Assembly (NCBI GenBank): GCA_039920665.1
Contig: JBDSDH010000052.1
Coordinates: 1-49,772, forward strand
Reading direction: 5' to 3'
DNA: 49,772 nt
Origin: WLMZ01 sp039920665
GTDB taxonomy: Bacteria > Actinomycetota > Acidimicrobiia > Acidimicrobiales > Ilumatobacteraceae
A program made the position numbers and the translations under genes. The notes under the pieces are model-generated. The model was not told the origin of the DNA, did not search any database, and saw only the letters and a program-made list of their open reading frames with translations. This document shows positions 8,284 through 16,499 of this stretch, piece by piece (position 1 is the stretch's first letter; every line of letters starts with the position of its first letter).

Positions 8284-9402
8284 GTGGCCGATTTTTACCA
8301 GTTGCTCGGTGTGTCGCGCACCGCGACAGCAGATGAGATGAAGAAGGCGTATCGCAAGAAGGCGCGAGAACTGCACCCCGATGCGAACCCTGGCGACACG
8401 GCCCGCGAGGCCGAATTCAAAGAGGTGGCTCGCGCGTACGAGACGCTCAGCGACCCGGACGCACGGGCGCGCTATGACCGGTTCGGCGAAGAAAGCAGCG
8501 CATCGCAGGGCCCCGGTTTCGGTGGAGGCGGACTCGGGGATCTGTTCGACGCATTCTTCGGCGGCAACGGTTCGCCGTTCGGTGGTGGTGGAGGACGCGG
8601 CGGCCCGACCGGGCCTCCGCGTGGCCAAGATCTCGAGGCGGTGGCAGACCTCAGCTTCGAACAAGCCGTGTTCGGTGCAACGGTGCCCGTCACGCTTCGG
8701 ACTGCGGCAGCCTGCACCGACTGCGGTGGCACCGGTGCCGGTAGTGGCACTCAGCCGGTCGCGTGTTCGGAGTGCAATGGCCGGGGCCAGGTGCAACGAG
8801 TTCGCCAGAGCCTGCTCGGCCAGATGATGACCACCTCGCCCTGCAGCAAGTGCAGCGGAACCGGCCAGGTCATCGTCACGCCGTGTCCGACCTGCAGCGG
8901 CGATGGACGCGTCATCACGGACAAGACGTATCAGGTCGATGTGCCCGCCGGCGTCGACACGGGATCCACGCTGCGGCTCACCGGCCGAGGTGCGGTCGGC
9001 CCCCGAGGCGGCTCTGCCGGCGATTTGTACGTCCACATCCGGGCTGCGGCGCACGACCGGTATCGCCGCGAGGACAACGACCTCGTCACCGATCTGCCCG
9101 TCTCCATTGCCCAGGCAGCTCTCGGAACGAGGTTCACGCTCGAAACGCTCGACGGCGACGAGGAACTCGAGGTTCCCGCCGGCACCCAACCCGGACGCGA
9201 GTTCGTCCTTCGCGGCCGGGGTGTCCCTCGGCTGCAGGGCCGTGGTCGCGGTGACCTGCGCGTTCGCGCCCGGGTCGAAGTCCCGACCAAGCTGACCGAC
9301 AACGAAGCGGAACTGCTCCGTCTGTTCGCCGAAGGTCGCGGCGAACACGTCGAGTCTCACGAGAAGGGTTTGTTCTCGCGGATCAAGTCGGCCTTTTCGT
9401 GA
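8284..9402 (+). CDS. dnaJ: Chaperone DnaJ (Hsp40, type I)
   Basis: A protein of 372 residues with the full type I layout: J domain with the HPD motif (ELHPDANPG), a glycine-rich linker (GFGGGGLGDLFDAFFGG), four CxxCxGxG zinc repeats (CTDCGGTG, CSECNGRG, CSKCSGTG, CPTCSGDG) and the C-terminal substrate-binding domains. It stimulates the DnaK ATPase and delivers unfolded clients. The GTG at 8284 follows an AGAAGGA ribosome binding site. Its stop overlaps the rsmE start by four bases. No dnaK or grpE is nearby. This looks like the second actinobacterial copy (DnaJ2 type), which pairs with hrcA rather than with dnaK-grpE; that subtype is inferred from context. Confidence 0.97.
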   Translation: MADFYQLLGVSRTATADEMKKAYRKKARELHPDANPGDTAREAEFKEVARAYETLSDPDARARYDRFGEESSASQGPGFGGGGLGDLFDAFFGGNGSPFGGGGGRGGPTGPPRGQDLEAVADLSFEQAVFGATVPVTLRTAAACTDCGGTGAGSGTQPVACSECNGRGQVQRVRQSLLGQMMTTSPCSKCSGTGQVIVTPCPTCSGDGRVITDKTYQVDVPAGVDTGSTLRLTGRGAVGPRGGSAGDLYVHIRAAAHDRYRREDNDLVTDLPVSIAQAALGTRFTLETLDGDEELEVPAGTQPGREFVLRGRGVPRLQGRGRGDLRVRARVEVPTKLTDNEAELLRLFAEGRGEHVESHEKGLFSRIKSAFS

Positions 9403-10094
9403 ATCCGGCGCTGCGCCGCTCTGCAGCGCACGTCTTCGTCGAATCGATCGAGTCCCCTCTGCTCGACGAACAGGATCAGCACCACCTTGCTCGGGTCTTG
9501 CGGCTGCGCGTCGGCGAGACCGTTTCGGTCAGCGACGGTTGCGGTGCGTGGCGGCTGTGTACCTTCCTCGAAGGCGCAGAACTCGCCGCGGAGACCGAGG
9601 TGATCGTCGAACCTGCCCGCGTTCGCCCGGTCACCGTCGGGTTCGCTCTGCCGAAAGCCGACCGGCCGGAATGGATCGTGCAGAAGTTGACCGAGATCGG
9701 GGTCGATCATCTGGTCGTGCTCGAGGCCGACCGCAGCATCACTCGCTGGGCCGGTGACAAAGCAGAGCGCAACCTGGTCAAGTTGCGCAAAGTCGCCCGA
9801 GAAGCATCGATGCAAAGTCGACGGGTGAGACTCCCGCGCATCGATGGTCTGGTTGGATTGGCTGATCTGAGTGGTGTCGTTGCGACCCCGGTTACATTGG
9901 CCGAGCCCGGAGGCCGACCGCTCGACGATGACGACCGGTGTCTGTTGATCGGTCCCGAGGGCGGCTGGAGCCCGGCCGAACTGGCTCGGGTCGATGATCA
10001 TGCTGCACTGGGCGAACCGATCCTGCGGGTCGAGACGGCGGCGTTGGTCGCGGCTGCACGGCTCGTCACCTTTGCCGACCGTCGATCCGGGTGA
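9399..10094 (+). CDS. rsmE: 16S rRNA (uracil1498-N3)-methyltransferase RsmE
   Basis: A protein of 231 residues in the SPOUT methyltransferase superfamily. It methylates U1498 in the decoding region of 16S rRNA. Recognisable blocks are HLARVLRLRVGE near the start (PUA-like domain), KADRPEWIVQKLTEIGVD, EASMQSRRVRLPRI, and the knot signature LLIGPEGGWSPAEL with ILRVETAALVAAA. The GTG start overlaps the dnaJ stop (GTGA), so translation is probably coupled. Its last codons (DRRSG) fall inside the first unit of a 16-bp tandem repeat, so the C-terminus may have been reshaped by that repeat. Confidence 0.93.
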   Translation: MNPALRRSAAHVFVESIESPLLDEQDQHHLARVLRLRVGETVSVSDGCGAWRLCTFLEGAELAAETEVIVEPARVRPVTVGFALPKADRPEWIVQKLTEIGVDHLVVLEADRSITRWAGDKAERNLVKLRKVAREASMQSRRVRLPRIDGLVGLADLSGVVATPVTLAEPGGRPLDDDDRCLLIGPEGGWSPAELARVDDHAALGEPILRVETAALVAAARLVTFADRRSG

Positions 10095-10156
10095 CCGTCG
10101 ATCCTGGTGACCGTCGATCCTGTTGACCGTCAATCCTGATGACCGTCAATCCAGGT
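10077..10156. repeat. Five-copy 16-bp direct tandem repeat
   Basis: Five head-to-tail units with consensus GACCGTCGATCCTGGT at 10077, 10093, 10109, 10125 and 10141. They differ at a few positions, for example GTCGATC against GTCAATC, and GGGT, TGGT, TGTT, TGAT and AGGT at the unit end. The first unit encodes the end of rsmE and its stop codon. The remaining four lie in the gap before the BldD-like gene. The rest of that gap (10157-10301) holds an AT-richer stretch that probably contains the promoter of the regulator, but I cannot place it with confidence. Confidence 0.92.
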
Positions 10157-10301
10157 GACCCGGACAACATTGTGGACGAACGATTCAAGTTCTTCAGGAA
10201 TCAGCCGAGATACTACGCACAGTTGCCAATGACTGCGGAGTGTGGTTGAATTTGGCTGCACTGTACACAACGCGTCTGTGGCGGGCGCAGGAGGAACCAA
10301 G

Positions 10302-10826
10302 ATGCGTGAGTTCGATGATGACGATGTTGCTTCATCTCCATACAGTCGTAAGGTCGGCGAGCGGTTGCGGGTCATCCGTCGCCAGAAGCGACTGAGCCTG
10401 CAAGACGTCGAAGCGACGTCGCGAGATGAGTTCAAGGCCAGCGTGCTGGGAGCTTACGAGCGAGGTGAGCGGGCGATCTCGGTGCCGCGTCTCGAGCGTC
10501 TCGCGTCGTTCTACAACGTGCCCGTCGATCAATTGCTGCCGCGCGACGAGCAGGCAGTGGCGGCAGACTTATCGACCGATGCGGCCAACGGGCGCAAGAT
10601 GGCGGTCGACCTCGTCAAGCTGTCGCAGCTTTCCGGCCAGCCGTTCGAGATGCTGGCCCGGTTCCTGCGGATGATCCAGGTTCAGCGTCAGGACTTCAAC
10701 GGCAAAGTGCTCACCGTTCGCGGCGATGACACCCGAGCAATCGCGGCGATGCTCGACGTGCCGGTCGATCAAGTCGGTCAGCGTCTTGACGCGCTCGACC
10801 TGCTGTTTCGGCCCACCGGCACCTGA
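10302..10826 (+). CDS. BldD-like XRE-family regulator with possible c-di-GMP site
   Basis: A protein of 174 residues resembling BldD, the master developmental repressor of streptomycetes. The XRE helix-turn-helix (residues 17-80: GERLRVIRRQKRLSL ... GAYERGERAISVPRLERLASFY) matches the BldD N-terminal domain closely. The C-terminal domain (about 95-170) contains RQD (129-131), eight residues, then RGDD (140-143). In BldD the c-di-GMP signature is RGD-X8-RQDD, so spacing and charges are kept but Gly and Gln are exchanged. The ATG at 10302 has a good AGGAGGA ribosome binding site at about 10289-10295; an upstream in-frame GTG lacks one. Monocistronic by position. Its role in a possibly non-sporulating host is unknown. 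Confidence 0.85.
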   Translation: MREFDDDDVASSPYSRKVGERLRVIRRQKRLSLQDVEATSRDEFKASVLGAYERGERAISVPRLERLASFYNVPVDQLLPRDEQAVAADLSTDAANGRKMAVDLVKLSQLSGQPFEMLARFLRMIQVQRQDFNGKVLTVRGDDTRAIAAMLDVPVDQVGQRLDALDLLFRPTGT

Positions 10827-10880
10827 GCAGGCCTCACCGCAGCGGGTACATCGACAACACGCACGTAGATTGACCGGGTC

Positions 10881-11942
10881 ATGACGGACCCGTTCGGCAT
10901 CTACATCCACATCCCGTTCTGCTCGAAACGATGCGACTACTGCGCGTTCGCAACGTGGACCGATCGTGGCCACTTGGTCGATGCGTACATGGACGCGCTG
11001 GTTGCCGACATCGAGGCTCACGTTGCGGCTGGCATGCCAGTGGCCGACACGGTGTTCGTCGGCGGCGGTACGCCGACGCTGGTGCCCCCGGAGTCGCTGG
11101 TTCGGGTGATCGCGGCGATTCCTGTCAGCGATCGCGCCGAGGTCACCGTCGAATCGAATCCCGACGACGTCACCGTCGAGATGATGCGCACGTACTCGGC
11201 TGCCGGCGTGAACCGGATCAGCATCGGGGTTCAATCGATGGTGCCCCAGGTGTTGATCTCGCTGGGCCGAACCCATGTCCCGGCCAACGTCGAACGGGCT
11301 GTCGCTGCGGTCCGCGAGGCCGGAATCACATCCTTCAACCTCGACCTGATCTATGGCGGGGCAGGGGAGCGGCTCGTCGATTGGGAGCGGACGTTGCGCG
11401 GATCGTTGGCGCTCGATCCGATGCACATCAGTGCATATGCGCTCACGATCGAGGCGGGCACCCCGCTCGCCACCCAGCCCGAGCGCCATCCCGACGACGA
11501 CGATCTGGCCGACAAATACGAACTGGCCGACGATCTCCTGACGGCAGCGGGTCTGGCCAACTACGAGGTCAGCAACTGGGCAGTCCCGGGTCACGAGTGC
11601 GAACACAACTCGATCTACTGGCGTCAGGGCGACTACCAGGCCTTTGGATGTGCGGGTCACTCCTATCGCCGTGGGCGAAGGTTCTGGAACGTCCGAACAC
11701 CCGATCGGTACATCGATCTCATCGCTCGCCACGAGTCCGTCGAGGCAGCGGGTGAAGAACTCGAGCCCGAAGAACGGCGGATTGAGCGGCTGCAATTGCA
11801 ACTTCGGATGCGCGACGGCGTGCCGCTTTCGGCGCTCGATGGCGGCGAGTTGGAGGGTCTCGTCCAGCGCCGCGACGACCGTTGGGTCCTGACCCGGCGC
11901 GGCCGACTGATGGCCAACGAAGTCTCGCTCCGCCTCCGCTGA
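10881..11942 (+). CDS. hemW: HemW, radical SAM heme chaperone (HemN-like)
   Basis: A protein of 353 residues, close to HemW length and shorter than true HemN. The radical SAM cluster motif CxxxCxxC is at C14, C18 and C21 within YIHIPFCSKRCDYCAF. Other family blocks are FVGGGTPTLV, VTVESNPDDVT, RISIGVQSM and LDLIYGGAGE. HemW-type proteins bind heme and deliver it to apo-proteins and are often misannotated as coproporphyrinogen III oxidase. In many actinobacteria hemW lies directly before hrcA; here it is downstream of rsmE and the BldD-like gene. It is the last clear core gene before the accessory block. The 86 bases to the next gene show nothing recognisable. Confidence 0.93.
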   Translation: MTDPFGIYIHIPFCSKRCDYCAFATWTDRGHLVDAYMDALVADIEAHVAAGMPVADTVFVGGGTPTLVPPESLVRVIAAIPVSDRAEVTVESNPDDVTVEMMRTYSAAGVNRISIGVQSMVPQVLISLGRTHVPANVERAVAAVREAGITSFNLDLIYGGAGERLVDWERTLRGSLALDPMHISAYALTIEAGTPLATQPERHPDDDDLADKYELADDLLTAAGLANYEVSNWAVPGHECEHNSIYWRQGDYQAFGCAGHSYRRGRRFWNVRTPDRYIDLIARHESVEAAGEELEPEERRIERLQLQLRMRDGVPLSALDGGELEGLVQRRDDRWVLTRRGRLMANEVSLRLR

Positions 11943-12028
11943 AGTTCTGTCCGATTCCGGTAGCCGAGCCCTGAAGTTCGATGCGTGGTACGCAGAGGAG
12001 TTCGACGAGCCGCCGATGAAGAACTCGG

Positions 12029-12883
12029 CTAAGACGGCCAGGCGAGCGGGAACGCTCGCCGCAGCGACCGGCCGAAGATCCAGGCCTTGTCCACCTCCGT
12101 CAGCTCCGACGAGTCGCGGAACACGGCGAGCGAGTCGGCGTAGCTGTGCGACGGATCGTGGGTGTGGTCGCTGCCCCACATCGTGCGCTCGACGCCGAAC
12201 GCCTCGATCACCTGACGGACGACTGGCCACACGTCGGAGTAGGGGAAGGCCACTCGTGACAGTCGCGGCAGCCCGCTCAGCTTCACCGTCACGTTCGGAA
12301 GGCAGGAGAGCTCGAGCACGGCCGGCAGCTCTGCGAGCAGCCCGACGTCGGCGCGACCTGCCAGCCCCACAGTCATCAGCGCCAGGTGGTCGACGACGAA
12401 CGTGACGTCGGGATGCTCGCGGGCGACTGCGCCGATCGCGACCGGGCGGCCGAGTGCGAGCCCACACACCGGCAGACCGAGCGAGCGTGCGACCTGCACC
12501 AGCGGCCCGGACTGCTCCGGAGTGAGCATCTTGTCGCTCGGATCCCCGACGTTGCCGAGCAGGATCCGGATCCCGACGACCCCCGCCGTCTCGACGAGCT
12601 CACCGACCGTCTCCTCGAGACAGTCGGTCGCTCGTGCTGGGATTGCGCTCGGCAGGGGACCTTCTGTCGGGTCGAGCAGGACAACCGATCGGAACCGGTC
12701 CGGAGCCAACGCCGCCGCGCTCCTGCAGAACTCGGGACGGACGTGCAGCAACGCACGGTCGACGCCGACGGAATCCATCGCGAGGACGCACATCCGCACG
12801 GCCGTCTCGGCGACGATCGAGGCGTGATCGGCTGGGATCCACTCGATGTCGGGTGCATGCGTCTGTGCGTCGATCAGCTCCAT
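12029..12883 (-). CDS. Amidohydrolase-2 family protein (decarboxylase/lactonase type)
   Basis: A protein of 284 residues with the TIM-barrel amidohydrolase-2 pattern: the N-terminal metal-binding strand LIDAQTHAPD, a mid-protein His in FVVDHLAL, and the C-terminal Asp in MWGSDHTHDP. The family includes ACMSD, gamma-resorcylate decarboxylase and 2-pyrone-4,6-dicarboxylate lactonase; I cannot choose among these. The ATG at 12883 places the conserved strand next to the start. The frame stays open to a GTG at 12943 but that extension looks non-conserved. It lies downstream of the molybdenum hydroxylase gene on the same strand, with a 138-base gap, and probably belongs to the same transcript. It is the leftmost gene of the catabolic block. 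Confidence 0.78.
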   Translation of the reverse strand: MELIDAQTHAPDIEWIPADHASIVAETAVRMCVLAMDSVGVDRALLHVRPEFCRSAAALAPDRFRSVVLLDPTEGPLPSAIPARATDCLEETVGELVETAGVVGIRILLGNVGDPSDKMLTPEQSGPLVQVARSLGLPVCGLALGRPVAIGAVAREHPDVTFVVDHLALMTVGLAGRADVGLLAELPAVLELSCLPNVTVKLSGLPRLSRVAFPYSDVWPVVRQVIEAFGVERTMWGSDHTHDPSHSYADSLAVFRDSSELTEVDKAWIFGRSLRRAFPLAWPS

Positions 12884-13021
12884 CGAACGCAGTCTCGCGC
12901 GCCCGTGTGCGCGTCGACCGGCCCACCACGGACGCTCCGTCACGATCGCATGACGTCCGGACCGCCGCCGATGGAGTTCGCACCGGTGCTCGGCCCCCTG
13001 CGCTGAGCACCCTGGGCGTCG

Positions 13022-15436
13022 TCAGATACCTTCGGCGGCGCGCAGGCCCTCCTCGTCGACGTCGGATCCTCGCCCGAGTATTGCGAAGATCGCCGGCGGC
13101 TCCTTCCACGGATCGTCGGGGCTCGACGACCCCGCTCGACGGATCGCCTGCCAGACCCGCTCTGCGGTGCAGGGCATGTCGATGTGCCGCACGCCGAGGT
13201 GGGCGAGCGCGTCGATGACGGCGTTCTGCACCGCAGGCGTGGAGCCGATGGTGGACGCCTCGCCGATGCCTTTCGCCCCGAGCGGGTTGAGCGGGCTCGG
13301 GGTCTCGGTCGATCGCACGTCGAACGACGGGAACTCGGCTGCGGAGGGGATGCCGTAGTCGGCGAAGTTCGACGTGATCGGATTGCCTCGCTCGTCGAAG
13401 CGGACCTCCTCGTACAGCGCTTGGGAGACGCCGGCAGCGACGCCGCCGTGCTGCTGGCCCTCGACGAGCAGCGGGTTGATCACGGTGCCGCAGTCGTCGA
13501 CCGCGACGTGGCGGATAAGGCGAACGCGACCGGTCTCGCGATCGACCTCGACCACGGCGATGTGGGCACCGAAGGGGAAGGTCGCGCCGGCCTGGGCGAA
13601 GTCGAACGCCGCCTGGAGTCCCTCGTCGTTGCCGTCCATCGACGCCGCTCGCTCGGCCAGCTCCGCCCATGTGAGCGCGGACGCGGGCACGCCGACGACG
13701 CCGATCGTGCCCGATGCGGTGTCGACCTCGATGTCGGCGACGTCCGCTTCGAGCAGCCGGGCGGCGAGCTGACGAGCCTGCTCGACCAGCAGTTCGGTCG
13801 CGCCGTCGACCGCCGAGCCACCGAGCTGCAGCGAGCGCGAGCCACCGGTGCCGGAGCCTCGCGGGACCCGGTCGGTGTCACCGTCGACGAGGTCGATCCG
13901 GTCGACGGGGATGCCGGTTCGCGCGCTGACCAGCATCGCGAACGCCGTGCGGTGGCCCTGCCCGTGGGCCGACGTGCCGGCGTACACCGTCGCTCGCCCG
14001 TCCGAGTTCACCTCGACCCTTCCGTATTCGCTCGACCCGCCGCCGGCGGTGATCTCCACGTATGCGGCCACACCGATCCCGAGCAGGCGGTCGTCGCCGC
14101 GCTCGCGTCGCTCGGCCTGTTCGACTCGCAGCGCGTCGTAGCCGATCGCCTCAGCAGCCGTGCGCAGCGGGAGCGGGTAGTCGCCCGAGTCGTAGACGTT
14201 GCCGGTGAGGGTGGTGAAGGGGAACACGTCGTTGCCGAGGAAGTTGCGCTCGCGCAGCGCGATCGGGTCGATGTCCAGCTCGCGCGCGGCCTGGTCCACC
14301 AGCCGCTCGAGCAGCGCCGTCGACTCCGGGCGCCCGGCACCGCGGTATGCGCCCATCGGCGTGGTGTTCGTGGTCGCGACCACGAAGTCGAACTGGATCG
14401 CGCCGAAGTCGTACGTACCATGCGACATCCGCCTGGTGCCGGCGGGCAAGAACGCGCCGATGCCCGGATAGGCACCCGCGTCACCGACGAGGTGGACGCG
14501 CAGGCCGGTGAAGGTGCCGTCGCGGCGGCAGCCGAGCTCGGCGTACTGCACCTGACCACGGCTGTGGGGGAGCGTCAGCATGTCCTCGCTGCGCGACGGC
14601 ACCCACACCACCGGCCGCCCGAGCACGAGCGCGGCCTTGGCGACCACGGTGTACTCGGCGCCGATGCCGGCCTTGCCACCGAACCCGCCGCCCACCCGCG
14701 GGGTCAGCACCCTGAGGTCGGCGGGGGCGATGCCGAGAGCTCGCTGGAGCTGCGCGTGCAGGGGGTGCGGCATCTGCGTCGACGCCCACAACGTGAGCCG
14801 ACCGTCGTCGCCCACCGCGGCGGCGCAGCAGTTGGGCTCCATCGACGCGACCGCCATCCGCTGGTTGACGTACCTGCCACGCACCACGACGTCGCTCATG
14901 GCCTCCAGATCGAGGGGATCGTCGCTTGTGGACATCGCGAGGTTGGTGCCGTGATCGGGGAAGATCACCGGCACGCCGTCGTCGAAGGCTCGCTCGGCAT
15001 CCACCACCGGGGGGAGCTCGTCGATCTCCGCCCACACCAGCCGCGCCGCATCCTCGCCCTGCGCCGGGGTCTCGGCGAACACCACCGCGATCGCCTCGCC
15101 GACGAAGCGCACGCGGTCGGTCGCGATCGGGGGTCGGGCGAAGTCTTCGTGGACGACGCCCACGCCGTGGTGGGGTGCGACGCCCAACTCGGCTGCGGTC
15201 CACACTGCGACCACGCCCGGCTGGGCGAGCGCTTCATCGACGTGGACGGACCGGAGGATGCCGTGGGCGATCTCCGAGCGGACGAACACGGTGTGCAGCC
15301 GGTTCGCCAGGGGCAAATCGGCCACGAAGATGCCGGCTCCGAGGAGCAACTCGGGATCCTCGGTGCGGAGCACCCTCGTGCCCAGGATCGAACCGTGGAT
15401 CGGCGTGTGCGGTGGGCTGGAAGGGTCAATCGACAT
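13022..15436 (-). CDS. Molybdopterin-binding large subunit, xanthine dehydrogenase/CO dehydrogenase family
   Basis: A protein of 804 residues, the usual size of the large subunit of molybdenum hydroxylases, which hydroxylate aromatic heterocycles, aldehydes or purines. Visible are the N-terminal a/b hammerhead domain (GSILGTRVLRTEDPELLLGAG), GGGFGGK (249-255), the active-site loop AYRGAGRPE (363-371; form II, not the AYRCSFR of true CO dehydrogenase), TSAHGQGH, and the catalytic Glu in KGIGEAST (about residue 726). The ATG at 15436 is preceded by AAAGGAG. The FAD-binding and 2Fe-2S partner subunits, which normally lie next to it, are absent from the window. It shares a divergent promoter region with the SDR gene at 15623. 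Confidence 0.9.
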   Translation of the reverse strand: MSIDPSSPPHTPIHGSILGTRVLRTEDPELLLGAGIFVADLPLANRLHTVFVRSEIAHGILRSVHVDEALAQPGVVAVWTAAELGVAPHHGVGVVHEDFARPPIATDRVRFVGEAIAVVFAETPAQGEDAARLVWAEIDELPPVVDAERAFDDGVPVIFPDHGTNLAMSTSDDPLDLEAMSDVVVRGRYVNQRMAVASMEPNCCAAAVGDDGRLTLWASTQMPHPLHAQLQRALGIAPADLRVLTPRVGGGFGGKAGIGAEYTVVAKAALVLGRPVVWVPSRSEDMLTLPHSRGQVQYAELGCRRDGTFTGLRVHLVGDAGAYPGIGAFLPAGTRRMSHGTYDFGAIQFDFVVATTNTTPMGAYRGAGRPESTALLERLVDQAARELDIDPIALRERNFLGNDVFPFTTLTGNVYDSGDYPLPLRTAAEAIGYDALRVEQAERRERGDDRLLGIGVAAYVEITAGGGSSEYGRVEVNSDGRATVYAGTSAHGQGHRTAFAMLVSARTGIPVDRIDLVDGDTDRVPRGSGTGGSRSLQLGGSAVDGATELLVEQARQLAARLLEADVADIEVDTASGTIGVVGVPASALTWAELAERAASMDGNDEGLQAAFDFAQAGATFPFGAHIAVVEVDRETGRVRLIRHVAVDDCGTVINPLLVEGQQHGGVAAGVSQALYEEVRFDERGNPITSNFADYGIPSAAEFPSFDVRSTETPSPLNPLGAKGIGEASTIGSTPAVQNAVIDALAHLGVRHIDMPCTAERVWQAIRRAGSSSPDDPWKEPPAIFAILGRGSDVDEEGLRAAEGI

Positions 15437-15541
15437 GAGCCTGACCGCTCCTTTCTGATGGGTCCCGGTGGACGGGGGCTGACGGATAGGGCTCGTGAGA
15501 AACGGCAGCACGCCCCGACGGCTCGGTTCGTCGCCTGGGGG

Positions 15542-15588
15542 TTGCGCTATCGTTTATATCAATGCTATGTTACCAAGATGCAAGGTTG
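15542..15588. promoter_or_regulatory. Predicted promoter and operator-like site between two divergent genes
   Basis: The divergent gap between the molybdenum hydroxylase (start 15436) and SDR (start 15623) genes holds an AT-rich stretch. On the plus strand TTGCGC (15542-15547) and TATGTT (15566-15571) are spaced by 18 bases. Immediately after the -10 lies CAAGAT-GCA-AGGTTG (15574-15588). The left half is identical, and the right half 4/6 identical, to the palindrome CAAGAT-N3-ATCTTG found elsewhere in the block. Its place over the likely transcription start fits repression. Site assignment is by eye. Confidence 0.45.
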
Positions 15589-15622
15589 AGACATCGACCT
15601 GAACGATGGAGGGGAGTCGGCC

Positions 15623-16390
15623 GTGGGACGCCTGACGGGTAAGGTTGCGATCATCAGTGGCGCCGCACGCGGCCAGGGCGCCGAACACGCTCGGCAGTTC
15701 GTCGCGCACGGTGCACGGGTCGTGCTCGGCGACATCCTCGACGATCTGGGCCGGTCCGTGGCCGAAGAGCTCGGTGACGCAGCGACCTACTGCAGGCTCG
15801 ACGTCACGTCCGAGGACGACTGGGCGACGGCGGTCGCGCAGGCGACGTCGCAGTTCGGCTCGGTGACGACGTTGATCAACAACGCCGGCATCCTCACCGT
15901 CGGTGCGCTCGAGGACATCACGGCCGCCGAGTACATGCACGTGGTGTCGGTGAATCAGCTTGGCTGCTTCCTCGGCATGCGCGCCGTAGCGCCTGCGATG
16001 CGCGAGGCCGGCGGGGGATCGATCATCAACACCAGCTCCATCGCCGGTCAGATCGGGGTTCCCGGCGTGCTGTCGTACGTCGCGACAAAGTTCGCGATCC
16101 GAGGGATGACCAAGTCCGCAGCGATGGAACTGGGACACTCCGGCATCCGCGTCAACTCGGTGCATCCCGGCACGATCGACACACCCATGATCTCGATGCC
16201 CGAGTTCGAGACGGTCGATCGGGACGGCCTGTTCGCATCGTTGCCGATCCAACGCATGGGCCAGCCGATCGACGTGTCGAACATGATGGTCTTCCTGGCG
16301 TCGGACGAGAGTTCGTACTGCACGGGGAGCGAGTTCTACGTGGACGGGGGAGTCACCGCCGGGCCCCCGGTCCACGGGATCGTCGATTGA
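15623..16390 (+). CDS. Short-chain dehydrogenase/reductase (classical SDR)
   Basis: A protein of 255 residues, standard for classical SDRs, which oxidise or reduce alcohols and ketones with NAD(P)(H). The dinucleotide motif GAARGQG is at 13-19, NNAG near 86-89, catalytic Ser within NTSSIAG (138-139), and Tyr152 and Lys156 in SYVATK. The C-terminus carries FYVDGGVTAGP. Similarity to the 3-alpha/20-beta-hydroxysteroid dehydrogenase type is suggestive only, and the substrate is unknown. The GTG at 15623 follows a strong GGAGGGGAG site (15608-15616). Asp37 after the second beta strand (VVLGD) favours NAD over NADP. It is divergent from the molybdenum hydroxylase gene and precedes the ABC importer by 109 bases. 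Confidence 0.92.
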   Translation: MGRLTGKVAIISGAARGQGAEHARQFVAHGARVVLGDILDDLGRSVAEELGDAATYCRLDVTSEDDWATAVAQATSQFGSVTTLINNAGILTVGALEDITAAEYMHVVSVNQLGCFLGMRAVAPAMREAGGGSIINTSSIAGQIGVPGVLSYVATKFAIRGMTKSAAMELGHSGIRVNSVHPGTIDTPMISMPEFETVDRDGLFASLPIQRMGQPIDVSNMMVFLASDESSYCTGSEFYVDGGVTAGPPVHGIVD

Positions 16391-16461
16391 CGACGTCAAC
16401 ACGGCGCTCGTCGTCGCCGGATGGCGGTTCACGAGCGTCGACGAAACGAATGATGATCAAG

Positions 16462-16478
16462 GTCAAGACCTACTTGAC
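16462..16478. promoter_or_regulatory. Perfect palindrome before the ABC importer operon
   Basis: GTCAAG (16462-16467), ACCTA, CTTGAC (16473-16478): a perfect 6+6 inverted repeat with a 5-base spacer. It ends five bases before the CGAGGGG ribosome binding site of the substrate-binding protein gene. The CAAG...CTTG core resembles the block's CAAGAT-N3-ATCTTG sites but with two bases less between the arms. It may be an operator; a small hairpin in the leader is also possible. Confidence 0.45.
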
Positions 16479-16499
16479 TCCAACGAGGGGAAACCACAC

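Noticed and set aside
7042..9360. A 772-codon open frame on the minus strand opposite hrcA and dnaJ
   Set aside because: It runs antisense to two genes with unmistakable family motifs and has no recognisable domain. Long antisense frames are expected in DNA of this GC content.
10077..10156. CRISPR array
   Set aside because: The 16-bp units are directly adjacent with no spacers and no cas genes are near. It is a simple tandem repeat.
13022..15436. True aerobic carbon monoxide dehydrogenase (CoxL form I)
   Set aside because: The active-site loop is AYRGAGR rather than AYRCSFR, and the CoxM and CoxS genes are missing.
13184..15589. An 801-codon open frame on the plus strand opposite the molybdenum hydroxylase gene
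   Set aside because: The minus-strand frame has all family motifs. The plus-strand translation is low-complexity Arg/Val/Gly/Asp sequence with no domain.
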